NCBI GenBank assembly: GCA_027069035.1
Contig: JALXFI010000109.1
Location: 1 to 7,462 of the forward strand
Reading direction: 5' to 3'
Source: a bacterium
Lineage (GTDB): Bacteria; Desulfobacterota; GWC2-55-46; S146-80; JALXFI01
DNA length: 7,462 nt
Shown: positions 1 to 5,461 of the stretch, in pieces
How positions within the stretch are numbered: position 1 is the stretch's first letter
How the letters are laid out: each line of letters opens with the position of its first letter
Position numbers and translations under genes: made by a program
Notes under the pieces: generated by a model
Databases searched by the model: none
Told to the model about the DNA's origin: nothing
The model's input: only the letters and a program-made list of their open reading frames with translations

Positions 1-1282
1 TCTTTCCATCTCTCGTCTTTTTTCTGAACCTTCCGCCCTGAGGAAGTCGCCTCTCTGCAATATTCAGGTTTGCCCATATCTTAAGAATGTTTATTATGCC
101 TCCGACATTCTTCTTATTCACCTGTAGATAAGGCATATCATAGAGTATGCCGTCGATCCTGAACCGTATAAAGACATTGTTTTCGTAGTTTTCTATATGT
201 ATATCGCTTGAGAGTTTTCTTACGGCCTCAAGAAGCAGATTGCTGGTTATCCTTTGATACCTCTTTGTAAGAGTATCTATATCCTCTATATAGGCGGCGC
301 TAAAATCCTCTTCAAGCGGCATATCCTCAAGTTCGGCATCTTCGGGGCTGGTTATCTCGCCTATCTCAATGTCTTTTTCCATAAATATATTTCTGAAGAT
401 CGTTTCCAGATCGGAATAAGTAATGAGCTTAAGCTCTATCTCTTTGCACCTCAAAGCCTTCTTAAGCTCATCCGTATTGATCGACGGCTCTGCTGTAACG
501 GTAAGCACCCTGTCGCCCTCGCGCTTATAAGGAAGGATAAGATTATGTATGATAAAAGGCCGAGGAAGGCTCTTAACGATATCCGTGTCCAAAACCGACA
601 CGATATCATTAAAGGCGGCAAGAGGAAGTTTCTTCTGTAATGAAAGCATCATAAAAAAATCCCTTTCATTGACCTTGCCCTTGCTTATAAGCACCTTGCC
701 AAGCATCTTTTGGGTGCGTATGCTCTCTTTTAACAACTTATCGAGTTCCGCTCTTGTCAGCAAGCCCTCCCTTATAAGTATCTCGCCTATCTTAACACTG
801 CTTATCCCGCGTTTCTGGAATGTCCTGTAGCAATGCTCTATGATCGGGATAAAATCACTTTCTTCCACAATGATAACATCGATCCTTTTGCCTATCTTTT
901 CTTCCAATGTCTTTTTAATGGAAGGAGATAAATAGTTAATGCCTGCAACTATTATCTCCTCCTCTCCGAAAGATACAAGCGGAAGGATATTGAATTTTTT
1001 TGCGACCTTTTCAGGGATAAGCGAGACAAGCCTCGGCTCGACGATATACTTGTCAACAAGTATATAATCGATATGCTTTCTCTGTTCACAGAGCACCTTA
1101 ACAAGCTCCATCGGGGCGATAAAACCCTTAAGAAGCATTATCCTGCCAAGCCTCTCTCCCTTTGAAATACCCGAAGAGCTGTCGCCGCTCTTCTGTATAA
1201 GGAGTGTCTCCCTTAACTGGTCTCTGTTTAAGAGACCCTTCATCAATACAAGTTCACCTAATCTTCCTTCAGAACTCTTCAT
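1..1282 (-). CDS. PilB/GspE-family type IV pilus or type II secretion assembly ATPase, N-terminal 427 residues (cut by window start)
   Basis: The frame is open without a stop from ATG at 1282 to base 1, giving 427 residues. GGAG at 1289-1292 sits 6 nt before the start. Two successive matches to the MshEN half-motif are clear: R7-L8-G9, G16, L23, L27, Q30 and R44-L45-G46, G53, L60, L64, Q67. MshEN domains of this family bind cyclic-di-GMP. A second, more degenerate MshEN-like copy follows (about 163-300: I165-G166, G173, L180, then LGKVLISKGKVNE at 194-206). An acidic linker (about 302-335) leads into the ATPase core: SSDIHIENY (358-366), RFRIDGILYD (373-382) and LNIAERRLPQGGRF (406-419). Walker A, Asp box and Walker B should lie beyond base 1. 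The family hexamer in the cytoplasm drives pilus extension or secretion. RLPQGGR replaces the usual RLPQDGR. It lies 30 bp after queH, probably the last visible gene of the ruv operon. PilB, MshE and GspE cannot be separated from this half. Confidence 0.93.
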   Translation of the reverse strand, partial: MKSSEGRLGELVLMKGLLNRDQLRETLLIQKSGDSSSGISKGERLGRIMLLKGFIAPMELVKVLCEQRKHIDYILVDKYIVEPRLVSLIPEKVAKKFNILPLVSFGEEEIIVAGINYLSPSIKKTLEEKIGKRIDVIIVEESDFIPIIEHCYRTFQKRGISSVKIGEILIREGLLTRAELDKLLKESIRTQKMLGKVLISKGKVNERDFFMMLSLQKKLPLAAFNDIVSVLDTDIVKSLPRPFIIHNLILPYKREGDRVLTVTAEPSINTDELKKALRCKEIELKLITYSDLETIFRNIFMEKDIEIGEITSPEDAELEDMPLEEDFSAAYIEDIDTLTKRYQRITSNLLLEAVRKLSSDIHIENYENNVFIRFRIDGILYDMPYLQVNKKNVGGIINILKIWANLNIAERRLPQGGRFRKKTRDGK

Positions 1283-1312
1283 AGACTTCTCCGCTTTTTC
1301 CGATTAATAATT

Positions 1313-1858
1313 CTATTTCTTTCTGCCGTAATACCTTTCCTTTTCACTGTATATACAGCCGCAGTACTGTTGGCGGTAAAGCCCCATATCCTTTGACAGC
1401 GCTATCCCATCCTTCCATCCATATCTAAAATCATGGTAAAAAAAAGGGATGCCTTTTAGACCGCCGACCTCCTCACCCACCTCCTTTATCCTTTCATGCT
1501 TCTGGTATCTGCTATAAAGCAGAGATGTGGTAAATGAACTGAATCCGTTCTCTTTGGCCGCTTGAGCCGTTTCCTCCAGCCTTGACCTGTAGCAGTGTTC
1601 ACAGCGATTATCAGGGTCTTTGGCTACGTTTAAGAGGAACTCCTCCATCCTGTAATCGTCACTGTAAATAACATCAAAACCCATAAGCTCTGCCAGTTTC
1701 TTTACCGAATCAAGCCTTTTCATGTATTCCGTATACGGATGAATGTTCGGATTAAAAAAAAATCCGCAAACATAGCCTTCTCCCTTATCAAAGAGGTGTT
1801 TGAAAGGTATAATGGAGCATGGACCGCAGCATATGTGGACAAGAAGTTTCATAGACAT
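1313..1858 (-). CDS. queH: Epoxyqueuosine reductase QueH (DUF208 family)
   Basis: QueH reduces epoxyqueuosine to queuosine in the anticodon wobble position of tRNAs for Tyr, His, Asp and Asn. It is the non-homologous alternative to the cobalamin-dependent QueG. The 181-residue protein has the family length. It opens with HICCGPCS (H8, C10, C11, C14) and carries CEHC (C86, C89) and a C-terminal YCGC (C166, C168), cysteines of the kind that ligate the Fe-S centre and form the redox pair in this family. Other family landmarks are FFFNPNIHPYTEY (33-45) and the TTSLLYSRYQ segment (110-119). The start is uncertain: ATG at 1858 and a second in-frame ATG two codons later both lack a clear Shine-Dalgarno sequence, so translation may depend on coupling to ruvB, which ends 19 bp upstream. 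The pilus ATPase follows 30 bp downstream. No other queuosine gene is in view. Confidence 0.95.
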   Translation of the reverse strand: MSMKLLVHICCGPCSIIPFKHLFDKGEGYVCGFFFNPNIHPYTEYMKRLDSVKKLAELMGFDVIYSDDYRMEEFLLNVAKDPDNRCEHCYRSRLEETAQAAKENGFSSFTTSLLYSRYQKHERIKEVGEEVGGLKGIPFFYHDFRYGWKDGIALSKDMGLYRQQYCGCIYSEKERYYGRKK

Positions 1859-1877
1859 AACAGTTGATGGACGCCAA

Positions 1878-2921
1878 TTATTTATTATTATCTTTAAAAA
1901 GATCCTGCTGAAGGTCTGCCTTTCTTTTTTCAGGCCGCCCCCTGCCGAGGTGCGTGTATGCCTTTTGTGTGGCCACCCTTCCGCGGGGAGTCCTTATAAT
2001 GTACCCCTCCTGTATAAGATACGGTTCATAGACATCGTCCAACGTGTCTTTTTCTTCGTTTATCGTAGCCGCAAGGGTCTCAATACCCACAGGCCCTCCG
2101 GAGTAATTATCTATCATTGTTGCAAGTATCCTTCTATCCATCTTGTCGAGGCCGCTGGTGTCTATCTCAAGCATGTCAAGTGACCCGCTTGCCACTTCGC
2201 CGGTAATTACTCCGTCCGCCTTTACCTGCGCATAATCCCTTACCCGCCTTAAAAGCCTGTTGGCTATCCTTGGGGTTCCTCTTGCCCTTCTTGCTATCTC
2301 CAATGCGCCGTCCGATTCTATGTCAATATTAAGGATGCCTGCAGAGCGGATAATGATCGTCTTAAGCTCTTCGGGGGAATAAAAATCAAGACGGGCGATG
2401 ACACCAAAACGGTCTCTAAGAGGCGAGGTCAAAAGGCCTGCCCTCGTAGTTGCGCCAACAAGGGTAAACCTTGGGATATCTATCTTTACCGACCTTGCAG
2501 AAGGCCCCTGCCCAATGATAATATCGAGTTTAAACTCTTCCATGGCAGAGTAGAGTATTTCTTCCACATTATTACTTAAACGGTGTATCTCGTCTATAAA
2601 GAGAACATCCTTCTCTTCGAGATTGGTAAGTATGGCGGCAAGGTCCCCCGCCCTTTCAATGACAGGGCCTGAAGTGGACTTGATGTTTACATTAAGCTCG
2701 TTTGAGAGTATATATGCAAGAGTGGTCTTCCCAAGGCCGGGAGGCCCGTAACAAAGGACATGGTCAAGGGCCTCGCCCCTTTGACATGCAGCCTCTATAA
2801 ATACCTTAAGATTCTCTTTTACCGAGTTTTGGCCGACATACTCGTTTAACGAGAAGGGTCTGAGCGTTGCATCCCATCTCCGTTCATCTTCATTTAGCAG
2901 TGATGTATTTTCATCTCGCAT
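1878..2921 (-). CDS. ruvB: Holliday junction branch migration DNA helicase RuvB
   Basis: RuvB is the AAA+ motor that works as hexameric rings on either side of a RuvA-bound Holliday junction and pumps duplex DNA during recombinational repair. At 347 residues it has the normal length. The order of motifs is complete: RPFSLNEYVGQ (21-31), Walker A GPPGLGKT (59-66), Walker B LFIDEIH (107-113), sensor 1 GATTRAG (156-162), arginine finger R170 in SPLRDRFG, sensor 2 RGTPRIANRLLRR (214-226), then the DNA-binding winged helix with GGPVGIETLA (275-284), DVYEPYLIQEGYIIRTPRGR (296-315) and a short charged tail. The start at 2921 has only a weak ribosome site. The gene begins 11 bp after the ruvA stop, which suggests translational coupling. 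Nothing essential is missing. Confidence 0.98.
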   Translation of the reverse strand: MRDENTSLLNEDERRWDATLRPFSLNEYVGQNSVKENLKVFIEAACQRGEALDHVLCYGPPGLGKTTLAYILSNELNVNIKSTSGPVIERAGDLAAILTNLEEKDVLFIDEIHRLSNNVEEILYSAMEEFKLDIIIGQGPSARSVKIDIPRFTLVGATTRAGLLTSPLRDRFGVIARLDFYSPEELKTIIIRSAGILNIDIESDGALEIARRARGTPRIANRLLRRVRDYAQVKADGVITGEVASGSLDMLEIDTSGLDKMDRRILATMIDNYSGGPVGIETLAATINEEKDTLDDVYEPYLIQEGYIIRTPRGRVATQKAYTHLGRGRPEKRKADLQQDLFKDNNK

Positions 2922-2932
2922 ATGCCAAGAGC

Positions 2933-3532
2933 CTAATGTTTTTGGGCTATTATCTTAATGGCCTTTTTAAAGGTATCTTCGAAACCGGAATCATCATTCA
3001 CCTCATCCTTTAGTTTATCAACTACCTTTTCGGTGTCGGATGGTTTGTAGCCAAGATTAAGGAGGGCCGAGACAACGTCATTGACGATCCCTTTTGTCTT
3101 CTTTTTCTCTACAGGCTCTTCCGTCCACAGTCCCTTCACCTTATCACAAAGTTCAACGACAAGCCTTTTAGCTGTCTTAGCCCCGACACCGGGTATCATA
3201 TGAAGTTTATTCGTATCGCCGTCTACAACGGCCTGATAAAACTCATCAGGGTTTATTCCAGAAAGTATATTCCTGGCAAGGCGCGGCCCCACGCCGGATA
3301 TGCCGATAAGCAACTGAAATAGATCCCTTTCTTTTACGGTGAAAAACCCATAAAGCTTGAGGGCATCTTCTCTTACATGGGTATGGGTATTAAGACTTAC
3401 TGTCTGATAAACCTCCGGAAGCTGATAAAACGTGGTAAGGGGAATAAATATCTGATAACCTATACCGTTTACATCAATAATTGCGTAGTCAAATGACTTA
3501 TATGTAAGAACGCCTTTTATATGAGCTATCAT
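2933..3532 (-). CDS. ruvA: Holliday junction branch migration protein RuvA
   Basis: RuvA binds the four-way junction as a tetramer and loads RuvB. I place the start at ATG 3532, giving 199 residues beginning MIAHIKGVLTYK, because the family N-terminus is MIxxLxG and a GGAA ribosome site (3538-3541) lies 5 nt upstream. The frame stays open to an ATG at 3571, but those 13 extra residues match nothing in the family. Visible domains: an N-terminal OB fold (about 1-62, including VNGIGYQ), tandem helix-hairpin-helix motifs (LIGISGVGPRLARNIL, about 75-90, and LHMIPGVGAKTAKRLVVEL, about 110-128), a charged linker (EEPVEKKKTKG), and a C-terminal three-helix domain with VVSALLNLGYKPSD that contacts RuvB. 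It sits between ruvC (48 bp upstream) and ruvB (11 bp downstream). Confidence 0.97.
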   Translation of the reverse strand: MIAHIKGVLTYKSFDYAIIDVNGIGYQIFIPLTTFYQLPEVYQTVSLNTHTHVREDALKLYGFFTVKERDLFQLLIGISGVGPRLARNILSGINPDEFYQAVVDGDTNKLHMIPGVGAKTAKRLVVELCDKVKGLWTEEPVEKKKTKGIVNDVVSALLNLGYKPSDTEKVVDKLKDEVNDDSGFEDTFKKAIKIIAQKH

Positions 3533-3580
3533 AATGTTTCCGTATTGTAGGGGTGAGTCGGGCAATGGCAAAAACTGAAG

Positions 3581-4087
3581 TTACAGACAAACGCCATCCA
3601 ACCCCCTCTTTACAGAAGCGGCGCTTACAGTATGTAGATGGCATATGGCGACCGCCAGCGCATCCGATGCATCGGTCTTTAAACTACAGGGTATATTAAG
3701 GAGTTTTGCCACCATATACTTTACCTGTTCCTTATCTGCCTTCCCGTATCCTGTAACCGCCTTTTTAACCTCCATGGGGGTGTATTGGACAACATCAATA
3801 TTCTTATTAACAGCGCTTAAGATAGCAACTCCCCTTGCATGGCCGAGCTTCAATGCGCTTGCCGCTCCCTTTGAAACAAATATCCTCTCCACCGCCATAA
3901 TGGCCGGAGCATAACTGGCAATAATGTCATGAAGGCTGTCAAAGATAAGTTTCAGCCTATTCTCCAGTAATGTCTCTTTTTTACAGGTGACACTGCCATT
4001 GTCTATATGGCTGAGTTTTCCGCCGTTCATCTCCACGATACCATAACCTGTAGTTATAGAACCGGGGTCTATGCCGAGCACACGCAT
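3581..4087 (-). CDS. ruvC: Crossover junction endodeoxyribonuclease RuvC
   Basis: RuvC is the Holliday junction resolvase, a dimeric Mg2+-dependent RNase H-fold nuclease that nicks two opposing strands. The 168-residue protein has the family length and all four acidic catalytic residues: D7 in MRVLGIDPGS, E67 in AVERIF, and D139 and D142 in KTDASDALAVAICH. The aromatic F70 after the second acid and the helix SKGAASALKLGHARG (72-86) are also typical. The start is well supported by GGGTGA at 4093-4098, 5 nt before the ATG. It is the first gene of the tight ruvC-ruvA-ruvB-queH run. The 219-bp gap upstream, which holds repeat copy A, separates it from yebC, so the ruv genes could have a promoter there, though I see no convincing -35/-10 pair. 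Confidence 0.98.
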   Translation of the reverse strand: MRVLGIDPGSITTGYGIVEMNGGKLSHIDNGSVTCKKETLLENRLKLIFDSLHDIIASYAPAIMAVERIFVSKGAASALKLGHARGVAILSAVNKNIDVVQYTPMEVKKAVTGYGKADKEQVKYMVAKLLNIPCSLKTDASDALAVAICHLHTVSAASVKRGLDGVCL

Positions 4088-4121
4088 TCAAATCACCCAA
4101 ATCCCACTACAGCAGGATTTT

Positions 4122-4269
4122 AAATCTGCAATACATCCTTAACTGATGTGTTTTAGCGATTTTCCTCCTTACCGTACCGGTTAAGTACGCTTCCGTCGTA
4201 AAATCGCCTGCGGCCTTGCATTTAAGGCGTCTTGCCGATTTGCTCAAAAAACTATCTCTGTTTTTTTGA
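4122..4269 (-). repeat. Structured palindromic repeat, copy A (between yebC and ruvC)
   Basis: This non-coding element resembles copy B at 5290-5438 in the same orientation. Exact shared blocks include GCAATACATCCTTAA (4128-4142), ACCGTACCGGTTA (4171-4183) and CTATCTCTGTTTTTT (4252-4266). Inside it are nested inverted repeats: an outer pair 4122-4131 with 4232-4241 (one mismatch in ten), CCTTAA 4137-4142 with TTAAGG 4222-4227, a perfect 8-bp pair GCGATTTT 4156-4163 with AAAATCGC 4200-4207, and a central CGTAC 4173-4177 with GTACG 4185-4189 around a 7-nt loop. Beyond the palindrome, AAAAAAC 4246-4252 pairs with GTTTTTT 4260-4266. On the transcribed strand the element begins about 37 nt after the yebC stop. 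It encodes no plausible protein. It could be a MITE/REP-like element or a 3'-UTR structure; its origin is not established. Confidence 0.75.
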
Positions 4270-4306
4270 TATTGCATTAGTAGTTGTTTTTACTTGTAAA
4301 AATCTT

Positions 4307-5059
4307 TCATACTGAAAGTTTATCCATCTCTTCGGAGGGTATGTCAAAGTTTGCATATACATTTTGAACATCATCACATTCTTCAAGGCTGTCCATAAGT
4401 TTTAACATCTGCTGTGCATCCTTGCCTGATATCCTGACCGTTGTCTTGGGGACCATGGTTATTTCTCCAAATGAATACTTTAGCCCCTTTGCGTCGAATG
4501 CCTCCTTTACCTGCTGAAAACCCGAAGAGTCCGTATATACCTCAAAGAGGCCGTCTTCAGGCACATGTTTTATGTCTTCCGCTCCGGCCTCTATGGCTAT
4601 CTCCATCAGCGAGTCCTCATCCACATCATCCTGAGAAAAAGTAAAGAGACCTTTTTTATCAAAATTCCATGCCACACAACCACTCTCGCCCAAACTGCCG
4701 TTGCTCTTTGAAAATATATGACGTATGTCCGCAACGGTTCTATTCTTATTGTCTGTCATCGCTTCAATAAGTACAGCAACACCTGCAGGCCCGTAACCCT
4801 CATATATGATCTCTTCATAGTTTACACCCTCAAGTTCTCCTGTGCCGCGTTTAATAGCCCTCTCGATATTATCATAAGGCATATTGTCTGCGCGCGCCCT
4901 TTCTATAGCGGTTCTTAATCTTGAGTTGCTCTCAGGGTCTCCGCCGTCCCTTGCGGCAATCGTAATCTCCTTAATAAGCTTGGTAAACACCTTGCCTCTT
5001 TTTGCATCCTCACGTGCCTTTTTGTGTTTTATATTAGCCCACTTAGAGTGCCCTGACAT
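4307..5059 (-). CDS. yebC: YebC/TACO1/PmpR-family protein (translation factor or transcriptional regulator)
   Basis: The protein is 250 residues, normal for the family. The start is fixed by the hallmark N-terminus MSGHSKWANIKHKKAREDAKR, with family segments RGKVFTKLIKEITIAARDGG (21-40), NSRLRTAIERARADNMPYDNIERAIKRGTG (about 45-74), YEGYGPAGVAVLIEAMTDNKNRT (86-108) and the SKSNGSLGESGCVAWNFDKKG stretch (117-137). Members have been described as DNA-binding regulators (PmpR), and more recently YebC and mitochondrial TACO1 as factors that relieve ribosome stalling at proline-rich stretches. The sequence alone cannot decide between these roles. A strong AGGAGG (5072-5077) lies 12 nt before the ATG, a longer gap than usual. 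The gene is bracketed by the two repeat copies and lies upstream of ruvC, a frequent bacterial neighbourhood. It may be transcribed alone, given gaps of 402 and 219 bp on its two sides. Confidence 0.97.
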   Translation of the reverse strand: MSGHSKWANIKHKKAREDAKRGKVFTKLIKEITIAARDGGDPESNSRLRTAIERARADNMPYDNIERAIKRGTGELEGVNYEEIIYEGYGPAGVAVLIEAMTDNKNRTVADIRHIFSKSNGSLGESGCVAWNFDKKGLFTFSQDDVDEDSLMEIAIEAGAEDIKHVPEDGLFEVYTDSSGFQQVKEAFDAKGLKYSFGEITMVPKTTVRISGKDAQQMLKLMDSLEECDDVQNVYANFDIPSEEMDKLSV

Positions 5060-5071
5060 AATCTGCGTTTA

Positions 5072-5077
5072 CCTCCT
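5072..5077 (-). promoter_or_regulatory. Shine-Dalgarno of yebC, long spacing
   Basis: AGGAGG reads on the minus strand and is a full match to the anti-Shine-Dalgarno core. It lies 12 nt before the yebC ATG. The hallmark YebC N-terminus fixes the start, so the long spacing is real and not a start-call error. Confidence 0.7.
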
Positions 5078-5131
5078 AAAGAATTCATCTTTCGAGGACA
5101 GCGCCCTTCCAGAATACAGACAACAGACATT

Positions 5132-5163
5132 CAGAACTCAGACTATCTTTCATCTGTGTTCTG
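5132..5163 (-). other. CAGA-rich imperfect hairpin upstream of yebC
   Basis: CAGAAC (5132-5137) pairs with GTTCTG (5158-5163), and after one mismatch CAGA (5139-5142) pairs with TCTG (5153-5156), leaving a 10-nt loop. The hairpin lies in a stretch (about 5111-5170) where CAGA/CTGT-type words recur with small changes (CAGAATACAGACAACAGACA), so part of the pairing may simply reflect low complexity. It lies about 70-105 nt before the yebC start. No T-run follows it on either strand, so it does not look like an intrinsic terminator. Confidence 0.4.
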
Positions 5164-5289
5164 TACTCTGTTATCTAAACTGAGAGAGTACCCATCAGTC
5201 CCCCAATCCATCTCATAAAAAACTATCATATATTTACCGTTGTTGTAAAGACACAAAGTCAGCCCAAAATCCTGCGATAGCGGTATTTG

Positions 5290-5438
5290 AAATTGGCAAT
5301 ACATCCTTAATTGCCTGAACAAACTTATATACCCTCGGCGATTTTCTTACTCACCGTACCGGTTATGTACGCCTCAAAAGAAAAATCCATTTAAAGCGTT
5401 TTGCCAATTTACCCAAAAATCTATCTCTGTTTTTTGGG
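5290..5438 (-). repeat. Structured palindromic repeat, copy B (between larC and yebC)
   Basis: This is the second copy of the element at 4122-4269, same orientation and nearly the same length. Its outer inverted repeat is perfect: AAATTGGCAA 5290-5299 with TTGCCAATTT 5401-5410. The middle pair is partly kept (GATTTT 5340-5345 with AAAATC 5382-5387), and the centre is again CGTAC 5355-5359 with GTACG 5367-5371 around a 7-nt loop. Beside the palindrome, CCCAAAAA 5412-5419 pairs with TTTTTGGG 5431-5438, and the loop contains the same CTATCTCTG as copy A. On the transcribed strand the element begins 23 nt after the larC stop. The copies differ by indels and many substitutions, mainly between the paired blocks, so they are an old or diverged pair and not a recent duplication. 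Confidence 0.77.
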
Positions 5439-5461
5439 GCCGGATAAATGTCTTTTTATAT

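Larger units (their letters stand above)
5060..5461. other. 402-bp non-coding gap between larC and yebC
   Basis: No coding frame here is convincing. Reading in the direction of transcription, the gap holds repeat copy B (5438-5290), about 100 bp of AT-rich sequence, a GTACTCT/AGAGTAC inverted repeat (5163-5169 with 5185-5191, 15-nt loop), a CAGA-rich hairpin (5132-5163), and the yebC ribosome site (5072-5077). The length and lack of coding suggest that yebC has its own promoter here. The best candidate -10 (TATGAT, complement of 5225-5230) lacks a properly spaced -35, so no promoter is called. Confidence 0.6.

Noticed and set aside
254..830. Two plus-strand open frames (254-640 and 549-830)
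   Set aside because: They lie antisense inside the continuous minus-strand ATPase gene, overlap each other, match no family I recognise and have no supporting context.
1800..2183. Plus-strand open frame across the queH-ruvB junction
   Set aside because: It is antisense to conserved parts of QueH and RuvB and its product looks like a random translation.
4112..4171. AAGGAGG (complement of 4164-4170) inside repeat copy A, as the ribosome site of a small gene
   Set aside because: The only ATG downstream gives a nine-codon frame, and copy B does not keep the AAGGAGG.
4287..4302. Perfect TTTTTAC/GTAAAAA inverted repeat just after the yebC stop, as a terminator
   Set aside because: The stem is almost entirely A/T with a 2-nt loop and no T-run follows on the transcribed strand, so intrinsic termination is unlikely.
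5225..5256. Candidate yebC promoter: TATGAT (complement of 5225-5230) with TTTACA (complement of 5244-5249)
   Set aside because: The spacer is only 13 nt. At a normal 17-nt spacing the -35 is a poor match, so a promoter cannot be supported.
4122..5438. The two repeats as a CRISPR or composite-transposon boundary
   Set aside because: There are only two diverged copies of about 150 bp with an ordinary housekeeping gene between them, with no spacer pattern, transposase or obvious target-site duplication.
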